A stretch of 21,584 bases of DNA, taken from the IMG/VR virus record IMGVR_UViG_3300030101_003167, positions 1 to 21,584 of that record; one strand, 5' to 3'. The notes beneath the pieces were generated by a model. The model saw only the letters and a list, made by a program, of their open reading frames with translations, did no database searches and was not told where the DNA came from. This DNA comes from a virus. Shown one piece after another: positions 10,114-18,809 of this stretch. The translations under genes were made by a program, and so were the position numbers. Position 1 is the stretch's first letter. Each line of letters begins with the position of its first letter.

Positions 10114-13100
10114 TATTGTCCTAAAATTAAATTTACTAAAATTACAACGTCTAATACATTTGTAATACCATCATCATTCATATCACCTCTTTCAAGTTCG
10201 CTATCTTCTACATTTGTTGCAGTTCCGTTTGCAATTTTTGCTAATCTAACAACATCTAAAACATTTGTTACATAATCACCATTTACATCACCAACAGGAT
10301 AAAAAACATTTTCACCAATTTGTTTAAAACTTACAAATTCTGTGTATTCATCAGCATTTTCAGATATTAAAGGAAATATTTTAATTTCAAATTCAAGTTC
10401 TGCATTTAATGGGTCAATAGCATATTTTTTTGTTATTGATAATTGACCACTAAATTCATCAGCTAAATTTGATTGTGTTTTAGAAACATGAAATAAATCT
10501 TCAATAAAAAAATCAAATTGTGGTTGATTAGTTTCGTCATAATCTCCATCTTCTAATGTTAAATTTATATCTTCAAATATAACACCACTACCATCAGGTG
10601 TACTAACTTTTTTCAAAGAAATTACATACATCCAATCTGATATAAGATTTTCATCCACATTCACATATACAGGACCATTATTTACAATAGTATTTTGACT
10701 TATACTAACATTAAATAAATCTATTTCAGGTTCGTCTTGGTCTATTGTTTCATCGCCATAAGATGGGTTATCAAATGGGTCGCCTAAATCTAAATTTATA
10801 TCACCATCGTTATTACTATTATCAAAAACAATACCATCATCGTCATTAAACATTTCATCATTTGGTATTCCATATTCGCCTCTATGAACTTGTACTGCTT
10901 CTATAGATACTTTTTCTATACTTTTTGTTATTTTTGTAATAAAGAATTGAGGATAAACAAATTGTCCATTTTTTATTGATGATTTTGTGTAATCATAACC
11001 GAAAACTTTTTGTTCATTTAATAATGAATCAAATTTTATGTAATCTCCTGATTCTAAATTAATATAATTAAGTGGTAAATCACACTTTACAATTAAATGT
11101 TGATTTGCATAAAAACTAACTAATCTTTGTTGTAATTTTCTTGCAGTTATGTTATCTCTTATATATTCACTTTCTACATCTAATTTAGCTTCTCCTTCTG
11201 TTAATCCATAATATTCTACATTATATCTTAATTCATCATTTGGATAAGTATCTTCAGGGTAAATTGCTTGTGTTAAAGCATCATAAGTTTGATAAGTTTG
11301 TTCTGTTTCCAAATCTTTTATAGCGTATGATGTATCTCCTTCAAATTCGCCTGAAGCATAATTTTTTTTATATAAAATTCTTACTTGATTTTTAACGTCA
11401 TCTAATTTTGTAAGTGTAAAATTATAACTAAAAACATCCTTTGCTTCAATCATTTGATATTCTATATTGTCTAATGTTTGATGTATTGGTATAAGTTTAA
11501 ATTGACCAAAATTATCATAAGATGGTATAGCTATAGAACTTTTATATAACCCTTCAAATACTTGCTTTAATTCTTTTTGTTCATTTAAAACAAAATCATA
11601 TTTCCAACCATCAAAAGTTGAATTGTTTTCTATATTTTGTTCAAAATTTGCTTCATTAGCTAATATATCTTTTGAAATATCTTCTATACGACTAATTTGA
11701 TTTCCATCACCATCAATTCTGCCAGCTACATTACCATAAAAATCTCTATTATTTAAATCATTTACTAATATATCTTGTAAAATATATAACTCTTTAAGAT
11801 TAGCTAAGCACCATTGATTATCACTGCCTCTTTTATTTAATGGAGAACCCCATTGTATACTATCAAAAGTATTAGTTTCATTCCATCCTTTTATTATATT
11901 TATATATGCAAATTGAGAAGATGTGTCAAATTGTGCATTTATATTAGAATCAATACGTTTTGAGTTACCATTATTACTATCACCATCATCAAAAATTGTT
12001 ACTACATCTTTGAAATATCCTTCATGAGTACCACTTGGAACCATAGCAGGAGTATACCAATCATCTTCTGGAATTTCTGATAAAGAACCTCTATTTTTTT
12101 GCCAATAAAATTTATTATCATTTTCTGTCATTTCTTCAAAGCCATCAGAACCATGTGAATATCTTTTTACTAATTCTTTTTCACACCAAAAATGTGTACA
12201 CATCATATCATTAGTTTTGTCTGCTAAACTATCATTTATTGTTAATGGTCTTATTGTACTAACATTGTAAAAAACTTTAGTAACACATGGATAACTTCCT
12301 ACAGATTTTAATTGAAATCTAGCATAAGCACCTGAATCTCTAAAATTAACACCTTTATAATGTAATCCACTTTCATTATTACCATTTTGTACCCATTGTG
12401 GATTAAATTCTTGTGGTTCATTATAATTTTGCCAGTTTATATCTTTAGTAGCATATATTTCTTTATCAGGTATTACACTTTCAGTATCGTTAATTGCAGT
12501 AGGCTGCCACCAATACATAGTTGGACTTGGATTATTGTCAGGATTCCAATCATTTTCATATTCAGTTTGCATAAAACTATCTGTTACATTTGGCGTAACT
12601 TCATTATTAGCATCACTTTCAGTATAACCTTCCATATATTCTCTTATATTTTCATCAGCAATATTACCATTATTTTGATAGCCAACAAATTTATTACATG
12701 ATAAATATAATGGTGAAAAAACATCTTCTTCATCTGTTTGTACTTGTATTTGATTTTCTTGATTTATAGCAAAAAATGTAACTTTATCTATTGGTCTATA
12801 AACTCTTGCTGGTATACCTATACTGCCTGTACCTTCTAATTCTCCATCTATTTCTGTATATTGTGAATATACAAGTGCATTTGAATTTAATTTAAAATTT
12901 GCCGAAATACCATCTACAGCATTATCAAATGTATAAAATTCTAAATTAGTATAATCTAAATCACCAAAATTATATGGTCTTGAACCCCAACTTTGTACAC
13001 CTCTTTGAAAAATATGTAAAAAAGATTCATCATAAACAGACACAAAAGCATTATTTCTTAAAAAACCTCTAGTATACATTTTATGAGATTGTGTAACATC

Positions 13101-13796
13101 TTCATTTTCAAAATCAACTTGAGTTCCTTCATTCCAAGTTCCAAATAATTGTTGATTAGGTTTGTCTATTTCTAATCTATCTAATTTATTATAAATAAGT
13201 GGAGTTGCATCTAAATTTCCATATACAGCAGGATATGGTTTACCAAAAAGATTTTCATCATATTGTACACTATCTTCTGGTATTAATGTGCTAGGTACTT
13301 GTATAGATAAAATTTGTTGTGTGTAATCTTCAAGATTTAATGTAATACTTTCTGCCGATTGATTAAAACGTCTAATAGTTCCTGTATACATTAATAAACT
13401 ATCTTCTAATGAATCAATACCATTACAAACAAAAAACACTTGACAAACAGATTTTAAATAATCAACTACATTATCACTAAACTTTTTACCAGAATATTCG
13501 TAATTAGATATATTAACAGACATACTAGATGTTGTAAATTTATTATTAATTAAATCTGCTGTTGTAGTTAAAGATGGTGTATTTATTAAAAGTGGCTCAT
13601 AATTTTCATAAACACCTGCAAAATTTTTAAGTGTTGTAGATTTTATAGATAAGTTTAAAACGCTATCAGATTGTCCTTCAAAATCTTGATTTTCCTCATC
13701 CAATCTAACACCTTTGTATATTCTCAATACAGGATATACAGATGTAGTTCTTGAACTTCCTAATGCACTTTTAAATTTTGGCGATAATTCAATCAT
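10113..13796 (-). CDS. Large tail-tip protein ending in a dockerin domain (1227 aa)
   Basis: By size and position directly after the tape measure this is the tail-tip/host-attachment protein, in the place of lambda gpJ. The N-terminus (MIELSPKFKSALGSS..., then TGTIRRFNQSAESITLNLEDY near 140-160 and FGKPYPAVYGN near 187) has the layout of tip-attachment proteins; the centre is long, beta-rich and acidic. The last 59 residues form a complete type I dockerin: GDVNGDYVTNVLDVV (1169-1183) and GDMNDDGITNVLDVV (1204-1218), each with Ca2+ ligands D-x-N-x-D-x-x-x-N-x-x-D. Dockerins bind cohesin domains, so the tip may dock a cohesin-bearing partner on the virion or the host surface. The start is in a TAATG overlap with the tape measure. 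Confidence 0.85.
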   Translation of the reverse strand: MIELSPKFKSALGSSRTTSVYPVLRIYKGVRLDEENQDFEGQSDSVLNLSIKSTTLKNFAGVYENYEPLLINTPSLTTTADLINNKFTTSSMSVNISNYEYSGKKFSDNVVDYLKSVCQVFFVCNGIDSLEDSLLMYTGTIRRFNQSAESITLNLEDYTQQILSIQVPSTLIPEDSVQYDENLFGKPYPAVYGNLDATPLIYNKLDRLEIDKPNQQLFGTWNEGTQVDFENEDVTQSHKMYTRGFLRNNAFVSVYDESFLHIFQRGVQSWGSRPYNFGDLDYTNLEFYTFDNAVDGISANFKLNSNALVYSQYTEIDGELEGTGSIGIPARVYRPIDKVTFFAINQENQIQVQTDEEDVFSPLYLSCNKFVGYQNNGNIADENIREYMEGYTESDANNEVTPNVTDSFMQTEYENDWNPDNNPSPTMYWWQPTAINDTESVIPDKEIYATKDINWQNYNEPQEFNPQWVQNGNNESGLHYKGVNFRDSGAYARFQLKSVGSYPCVTKVFYNVSTIRPLTINDSLADKTNDMMCTHFWCEKELVKRYSHGSDGFEEMTENDNKFYWQKNRGSLSEIPEDDWYTPAMVPSGTHEGYFKDVVTIFDDGDSNNGNSKRIDSNINAQFDTSSQFAYINIIKGWNETNTFDSIQWGSPLNKRGSDNQWCLANLKELYILQDILVNDLNNRDFYGNVAGRIDGDGNQISRIEDISKDILANEANFEQNIENNSTFDGWKYDFVLNEQKELKQVFEGLYKSSIAIPSYDNFGQFKLIPIHQTLDNIEYQMIEAKDVFSYNFTLTKLDDVKNQVRILYKKNYASGEFEGDTSYAIKDLETEQTYQTYDALTQAIYPEDTYPNDELRYNVEYYGLTEGEAKLDVESEYIRDNITARKLQQRLVSFYANQHLIVKCDLPLNYINLESGDYIKFDSLLNEQKVFGYDYTKSSIKNGQFVYPQFFITKITKSIEKVSIEAVQVHRGEYGIPNDEMFNDDDGIVFDNSNNDGDINLDLGDPFDNPSYGDETIDQDEPEIDLFNVSISQNTIVNNGPVYVNVDENLISDWMYVISLKKVSTPDGSGVIFEDINLTLEDGDYDETNQPQFDFFIEDLFHVSKTQSNLADEFSGQLSITKKYAIDPLNAELEFEIKIFPLISENADEYTEFVSFKQIGENVFYPVGDVNGDYVTNVLDVVRLAKIANGTATNVEDSELERGDMNDDGITNVLDVVILVNLILGQ

Positions 13797-16405
13797 TAAC
13801 TTAACCCAAAATCGCTACCTCTACGAGCAGCTTCTTTAATTGCTTCAGCAAGTTCACCCTCTACAAAGTCTTGTGTCATAACATTACCTGATACATTAAC
13901 AACTATATTGCCTGTAGAACCACCTTGATTCATTTGATTTAAAGTTTCAAGTCCTATAGATTCTACAGCATTTCTACTCATTACAAATTCGCCTTGTTCT
14001 GCTTCAATAATTGTTCCACCTTGTGAGTGTCTACGTCCACCTACCATTCCACCATATTGAAAACTTCCAACTGGTGCACCTGTACCTACTGAACCTGAAC
14101 TACTTGAAGAACTTCCCATTTTTTGCATTTGATTTTGTATTCCACGAACATTAGCATAAGCAGCAGCAAAATGAGATGCAGCTACTGCACCTCTTAAAAC
14201 TGTAGGTCGTATTGATGTGTCTGCCCAAGTATCTGAAGCAGCTTTAAAAGCATTTGCAGTAGCCATAACAATTTGTAAATTTAACATATCTTTTTCGTGC
14301 ATACCTGTAACTTTTCCAACAGCTATTATTGAATTACCTAATTGTTTATAAGCATCAAATTGTTTAAATAAATGAATACTTTCTAATTGTCTTAATTTAT
14401 TAAGACCTTCTTGTTTTTGCATTAAATTTTCTAATGCTATTGCTTCTAATTCTGTTAAATCCTTTTTAGTCAAAAGAAATGATATAGCATCACCTAATTG
14501 TTCTATTTCAGCAGTTCTAGTGCTTTTAATAGCATTTTCAACTGTTTTTTGAGATTCTGCTAATTTTTTATTTTCTTCAGTTTTTTTAGCATTATTTACT
14601 ATTCTTTGTATTGCTTCTTCATTTAAAGCAACATCTTCTTTTCTAATAGCATTTAAAACTGCTAATAAATGTTCTTCTGTTGTTATTACTGAGCCTAATG
14701 ATTTTTGTAAAGCTTCAGCTTCACCAGTTTGAAAAAACCCTTCAGCAGTAATACCTGTAATTTTTGTAAAAGTATCTAAAAAGTTTTGTAAATTTTGTTG
14801 ATTAGCTTCATTTTCAAAAGGTTCGATTATTGCAAATAAATCTGCAGTTTGTAAATGTGAAAGTTCTGCTTGTAATTTTTCTATTTCTTCATTTAATTTA
14901 TGAAATGTATTTAAATTTTCATTTGCATCAATTCCTTTTAAAAAATTTTTTTGAGCTTTTTTACTGTCTTTTTGTAAACTTTCTATTTCTAAACTTAATT
15001 CTTTTATTTTGTTGTTAAGAACGTCCATAGAATTTACTTGTGGTAAAGCAGATATATCAAAACTTTTTATTAAATCAACTTGCATACTTCTTGCAACTAA
15101 CTCTAAAAATTCATTTGATGTTTTTAACTTATCTATAAAGTTTTGTATTTGTAAACTTGCATTAGATGTACTTACATCATTTAAATTTTTAGTTACTATT
15201 TTTGTGTTCTTGCTAAATTTCTCTTGTGTTTTTGTTCCTAATCCTAAAATATTAAAAAAATCTATTAATTTTACTGTTAAAAAAGTTACACCAATAACTA
15301 AAAGAGCTTTCATACTAAGTAAAGCTCCAAATGCTCTACCTAAAAGGGCTACTGCTGTTCTTATTAAACCTACTTTTTTAGGAACTTTATCATACAAAGC
15401 AATATTTGAAATTAAAAATGTTCCTAAAGCTGTACCAAAAGCAGCTATTATTTTTGTTGCATTTTTAAATGCTACAAACCCAGCACCTAAAGCTATTGTA
15501 ATTTTAGTAAATTCTTTTAATTTGTCAGCATCAAGATTATTTACAAAGATTGTTAAAGCTTTTATAGCAGGTAATAAAGCATCATTAACTAATTTACCAA
15601 ATTCTACTTCTAAATCTGATACAGCAGCAGTAAACTGGTCATAAGCATCTTGACTTGTTAATGTTTCTTTTCCTAAACTTTTTAATTTTATTCTTGCTGA
15701 TTCTAAAGTTGCATTTAAAAATGCTTGTCTTTTTTGTGCATTTGTTAAGGATTTTTCACTAACCCCTAGTTCCAAAGCATATCTTTTATAAGCTTCTTCA
15801 GCTTTTACAATAATACCTATGTTATCAAGCATAAGACGTGATTGACGACCAATACCAGTTACTAAAGATTCTACTGAACTTGCTGTATCTCTACCTAAAG
15901 CTCTACCTAATCTTTGTGCAATATCAAATAATTGAGCCATTTCATCAGAATTTTTACTAACACCTAAAACCATAGCATTATTTGCTTGTTTAAATAGCTC
16001 GATTTCACTCATTGTGTTATTTGTCGCTTGTTGTAATTTTTCTATAGAAATAGCTGCATTAGATGAGCCACCACTTAATGTAGTAAATGCAGTAGTTAAA
16101 GATTCAACTTGTGCTGCTTGTTTACCAAATTTAACAAGTTGCATTGTAGCTAAACTTAATGCAAAATTAAATAATAGCATCTTTGAACGTAATGTTGAAA
16201 AAGCTATACCTAATCCTTTTAATCCATCAGCATTTCTTTTATTTCGTGTGCCAAATATACCTAAACTATGATTAGTTTTATCTGTTTCTTTTTTTAGAGT
16301 TTTAGTTGATTTTGTTAATCCATTTTCAGCATTTCTTATAGCTTTAATGGCATTTTCTAAATCTTTATGTCCTTCTGGCTTAAATTCTACTATAATACTA
16401 GACAT
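13796..16405 (-). CDS. Tape-measure protein (869 aa)
   Basis: Sets tail length and is thought to help DNA entry. The N-terminus is helical and Lys-rich (KAIRNAENGLTKSTKTLKKE), followed by a hydrophobic segment at about 76-91 and others between about 300 and 390. Then come long helical stretches rich in Glu, Lys and Gln, a Ser-rich linker (GSSSSSSGS) and a C-terminal signature GGMVGGRRHSQGGTIIEAE, GEFVMSR and LETLNQMNQGG that is typical of phage tape measures. At about 0.15 nm per residue, 869 residues predict a tail of roughly 130 nm, a siphovirus value. It follows the chaperone genes, whose frame ends 8 nt inside it. No peptidase motif is seen. Confidence 0.93.
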   Translation of the reverse strand: MSSIIVEFKPEGHKDLENAIKAIRNAENGLTKSTKTLKKETDKTNHSLGIFGTRNKRNADGLKGLGIAFSTLRSKMLLFNFALSLATMQLVKFGKQAAQVESLTTAFTTLSGGSSNAAISIEKLQQATNNTMSEIELFKQANNAMVLGVSKNSDEMAQLFDIAQRLGRALGRDTASSVESLVTGIGRQSRLMLDNIGIIVKAEEAYKRYALELGVSEKSLTNAQKRQAFLNATLESARIKLKSLGKETLTSQDAYDQFTAAVSDLEVEFGKLVNDALLPAIKALTIFVNNLDADKLKEFTKITIALGAGFVAFKNATKIIAAFGTALGTFLISNIALYDKVPKKVGLIRTAVALLGRAFGALLSMKALLVIGVTFLTVKLIDFFNILGLGTKTQEKFSKNTKIVTKNLNDVSTSNASLQIQNFIDKLKTSNEFLELVARSMQVDLIKSFDISALPQVNSMDVLNNKIKELSLEIESLQKDSKKAQKNFLKGIDANENLNTFHKLNEEIEKLQAELSHLQTADLFAIIEPFENEANQQNLQNFLDTFTKITGITAEGFFQTGEAEALQKSLGSVITTEEHLLAVLNAIRKEDVALNEEAIQRIVNNAKKTEENKKLAESQKTVENAIKSTRTAEIEQLGDAISFLLTKKDLTELEAIALENLMQKQEGLNKLRQLESIHLFKQFDAYKQLGNSIIAVGKVTGMHEKDMLNLQIVMATANAFKAASDTWADTSIRPTVLRGAVAASHFAAAYANVRGIQNQMQKMGSSSSSSGSVGTGAPVGSFQYGGMVGGRRHSQGGTIIEAEQGEFVMSRNAVESIGLETLNQMNQGGSTGNIVVNVSGNVMTQDFVEGELAEAIKEAARRGSDFGLS

Positions 16406-17122
16406 TCGATTTTGCCTTTCTTTGTACTTTATCTTTAATTTGCTTTTCTTTTTTGGCTAAAACATTTTTAATTACAAAAAAATACTCTACCCATTTTGCA
16501 GGTTGTTCACCATAACTACCTTTATATGCAGGTGTATTTGTTTCAGTACAATACATATATTTGCTTAAAAACTTTAAATATTTTTTATCTCGTAAATGAT
16601 TTATACAAGCAAAAAATGGTATTTGTGTCATTACAGTTGTCGTAAAGTCAAAGTTTTTATTTTTTTGTTTGTTAAAATCTTTAGTTTCTTTAATAATTAA
16701 ATCAACAATAGACCATACATCATCTACATTACTAAAGGTACGTTTTTCATACCCTTTATCAGTTTTTACAGGTAATTGTGCTTCATAAGGAAATTCACAA
16801 TATTCACAGCCTCCACAGCCATCAGACAGTATAGTTAATTCTACTTGGAGGCTTTCCCTTCCCCCAAAAGATATAAATTCTGCATTTCTGTAAATATTTC
16901 AGTTTTATCTTCTAAGGTTAAAGTTTTTAGAAACTTATCAGACGTATCTCCATTTACACCTATACGAATCCATTTAGTCATTGTAGAGTGCATCATTTTT
17001 ACACTCCCAACTTCACCATCTTTAGTATATTCATATTGTACAGAATCAAGCATTTCATCTCTTTCATCTATAGATACATCTTTTAACTTTATCTTTTTAC
17101 CAGATTTAAGTTTTATTTCCAT
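16398..17122 (-). CDS. Tail assembly chaperone G-T fusion by -1 frameshift (241 aa)
   Basis: Predicted frameshift product joining the 93-residue G-like protein to a T-like extension. At 16868-16862 the minus strand reads T TTG GGG in the G frame, a canonical X XXY YYZ slippery heptamer. Slipping there keeps the first 87 residues and continues GRESLQVELTILSDGCGG... for 154 more codons, open to TAG at 16400-16398. The T part has no ATG, GTG or TTG start anywhere between its last upstream stop and ATG 16631, where only its last 77 residues would begin. It includes SDGCGGCEYCEF, a Cys cluster. This matches the lambda gpG/gpGT logic: both proteins bind the tape measure, whose gene follows with an 8-nt overlap. 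It is inference from frame and position; no sequence family is recognised for the T part. Confidence 0.85.
16841..17122 (-). CDS. Tail assembly chaperone G-like protein (93 aa)
   Basis: The unshifted product, ending at TAG 16843-16841 just after the slippery site. It starts MEIKLKSGKKIKLKDVSIDE, a beta-hairpin and acidic helix layout common in small tail chaperones, and is largely helical to LEDKTEIFTEMQNLYLLGEG. ATG follows AAAAGGAAATAAACA, 20 nt after the major tail gene. It would be made in excess over the fusion and hold the tape measure in an assembly-ready state, as in lambda and many other siphoviruses. The family assignment comes from its position between the major tail and tape-measure genes and from the frameshift, not from sequence similarity. 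Confidence 0.8.
   Translation of the reverse strand: MEIKLKSGKKIKLKDVSIDERDEMLDSVQYEYTKDGEVGSVKMMHSTMTKWIRIGVNGDTSDKFLKTLTLEDKTEIFTEMQNLYLLGEGKASK
16862..16868 (-). promoter_or_regulatory. Slippery heptamer T TTG GGG for -1 frameshifting
   Basis: In the G frame the codons are CTT TTG GGG GAA. tRNAs on TTG and GGG can re-pair to TTT and GGG after slipping back one base, and the next codon becomes GGA. The new frame stays open for 154 codons. GGGAAAG, the heptamer used by lambda, also occurs 4 nt downstream but in the wrong phase. No strong downstream hairpin stands out. Confidence 0.75.
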
Positions 17123-17142
17123 TGTTTATTTCCTTTTATTTA

Positions 17143-18156
17143 TTAACAAGATATTTCAAATAATAAGTCTGAGCTTCCAATACCTGCACCAACTGCTTTA
17201 ACTGATACATCAACAGCCATAACATCACCTTCACTTAAAGCTGCATTTGTAATAATTGAATTAGCAAACTTAAATTCAAATTCACCATCACTTGGAGTAC
17301 TATCTGTTCCCATTAATGTAGCACCTTCAGATGCACCTGATACTTGGTCGTGAAAATTTTCAACTAATACATCAGTCAAATCATCATATTTTACATTAAA
17401 ATCAGCATTAGCTACAACTTCAGATACTCTTGCCATGTGTTCAAAACCAGTTGATGTAATTCCTGAAAATATTACATCATTTTCTATGTTTAAAGTAAAA
17501 TTATTTACTAACACACCTGTAATACCTGCAAGAACTCTTTGAGTTGATACCCAATCTCTCATAAAATAGTTATTTTGACTAATAGCAGTATCTATAGCTA
17601 TGTCTGATTGATTTAAAGTTGGTAGACTACCTGTTTTAAAAGTTGCAGAAAACTTAATTCTACCACCTTCTGTACCTGCATCACCTGTTAAAGACAATGA
17701 AGTACAAAAACAATCTTTAAAAGACATACCATGCCCTGTTGCAGGTGTTTTATACATTATAGATAGTATTTGATTTGCTGTTTGATTTTCAGTTCCACTT
17801 GTAAAACTTGAAATATCACCTGATGAAGCTATACCATAAGGCACAGTATCACCTTGTGTAATATTACCCAAAAGCATATCTAATACTTCAGTTGTAGCAG
17901 TTCCTGATACTGATATTTCAATGACTTTATTTTTATTGTCTTGAAAAAAATCAGTAGCTTGTAAAACTCTACTACCACTTCTAGGTTCTAAAACTTGTGT
18001 TAAATTTAAAGATGGAGTTCCTATTGAATCTACATCTACTGCTAAATAAGGATTGTCTGGACTACCACTACCGTTAGGATTAAGTGTACCCATATCATCT
18101 TGCATAGCAATTAAAAATGAAAATTGCTTACTTGAATAAGCCTTTACATTTGCCAT
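17143..18156 (-). CDS. Major tail (tube) protein (337 aa)
   Basis: The beta-rich 337-residue product lies directly before the chaperone genes, the usual place of the major tail tube protein. It is rich in Ser, Thr, Asp and Gly. It begins MANVKAYSSKQFSFLIAMQD, then has a long series of alternating strands (IEISVSGTATTEVLDMLLGN, GGRIKFSATFKTG, NNFTLNIENDVIFSGI), and ends GDVMAVDVSVKAVGAGIGSSDLLFEISC, a strand-rich tail-tube style terminus. A second copy of an Ig-like domain at the C-terminus (as in lambda gpV) is not evident. The start is in a TAATG overlap with the small gene upstream. The call rests on order, size and composition. Confidence 0.75.
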   Translation of the reverse strand: MANVKAYSSKQFSFLIAMQDDMGTLNPNGSGSPDNPYLAVDVDSIGTPSLNLTQVLEPRSGSRVLQATDFFQDNKNKVIEISVSGTATTEVLDMLLGNITQGDTVPYGIASSGDISSFTSGTENQTANQILSIMYKTPATGHGMSFKDCFCTSLSLTGDAGTEGGRIKFSATFKTGSLPTLNQSDIAIDTAISQNNYFMRDWVSTQRVLAGITGVLVNNFTLNIENDVIFSGITSTGFEHMARVSEVVANADFNVKYDDLTDVLVENFHDQVSGASEGATLMGTDSTPSDGEFEFKFANSIITNAALSEGDVMAVDVSVKAVGAGIGSSDLLFEISC

Positions 18157-18356
18157 TATTTATCTCCTTTAGGGTTCTTACCCTTGTTTTTTGTTTTAAC
18201 TTCTTCCACATATTCTAAAGCAGGTTTTGGCACTTTATCAACCTTAACTTGCTTTCCAGAATTTATTTTTTGTATAGTAGTAAGGCAAAAACCTTTATTT
18301 AAAAAACACCAATTAGATGTTATAGGTTTATCTTTACTAATTAACTTTATTTTCAT
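18156..18356 (-). CDS. Small basic protein before the major tail gene (66 aa)
   Basis: ATG 18356 is chosen because ATTAGGAGTTATT lies before it; a longer in-frame start at 18398 would overlap the upstream gene and lacks a site. The 66-residue product begins MKIKLISKDKPITSNWCFLN with a short hydrophobic middle and a very basic, low-complexity end (EEVKTKNKGKNPKGDK). Small proteins in this slot of siphovirus operons are often tail-completion or unknown proteins. No family is recognised. Confidence 0.7.
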   Translation of the reverse strand: MKIKLISKDKPITSNWCFLNKGFCLTTIQKINSGKQVKVDKVPKPALEYVEEVKTKNKGKNPKGDK

Positions 18357-18364
18357 AATAACTC

Positions 18365-18808
18365 CTAATCTATGTTTCCTAAATGTTGTCCACGCCATTC
18401 AAACTGTACAACATATTCGTTTTGGTCATCTAAAGCGTTTAATTCAGTTGATTCTATCCTACAATTAAAACAAGATGAACTGTTTGTATCACTTAAAGTC
18501 ATAGTAATGTTATCGTGTATTAACGCTTCAATCCTTGATACATACCTTAAAACGTGGTCTAATGATGTTTTGTTTACATTGGGGTCGGCAAAATAATAAA
18601 ACATATTTACCTGAAACTCTCTTAATTCACCATTAACATTGTATTCTATAAGGTTGCTACCTATAGGGTCTAACCTTAAATATTGTGAGCCTTGTTCTTT
18701 TTGCTCATGACCAATAAATACAGGTAATCCACCCTTAAATTCTGTTCTTAATATGTTCCTTAATTTATTAAGAATATTAGTAAAATTGCTAGTAAAAGTT
18801 ACAGGCAT
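18365..18808 (-). CDS. Tail terminator/completion-like protein (147 aa)
   Basis: The 147-residue product lies between a connector-like gene and the major tail gene, the slot of tail terminator (lambda gpU-like) or head-tail joining proteins. Its alpha-beta pattern suits this: a helix (TNILNKLRNILRTEF), strands (GGLPVFIGHEQ, SQYLRLDPI), the acidic strand ELREFQVNMFYYFA, a helix (HVLRYVSRIEALIHD) and a final strand pair (NEYVVQFEWRGQHLG). The start at 18808 follows GAGGATATTAAG two nt after the previous stop codon. The assignment is by layout and fold impression. Confidence 0.6.
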   Translation of the reverse strand: MPVTFTSNFTNILNKLRNILRTEFKGGLPVFIGHEQKEQGSQYLRLDPIGSNLIEYNVNGELREFQVNMFYYFADPNVNKTSLDHVLRYVSRIEALIHDNITMTLSDTNSSSCFNCRIESTELNALDDQNEYVVQFEWRGQHLGNID

Positions 18809-18809
18809 C

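Noticed and set aside
15009-15644. Open plus-strand frame of 211 codons inside the tape-measure gene
   Set aside because: Antisense shadow of a well-supported gene; no ribosome-binding site and low-complexity composition mirroring the other strand.
16398-16631. Independent 77-residue gene starting at ATG 16631
   Set aside because: The frame continues without a stop for 77 codons upstream to the slippery site and there is no ribosome-binding site before this ATG, so it is the end of the G-T fusion.
16852-16858. Lambda-type slippery heptamer GGGAAAG as the frameshift site
   Set aside because: In the G frame it reads GGG AAA G, the wrong phase for paired slippage by -1; T TTG GGG just upstream is in the correct phase.
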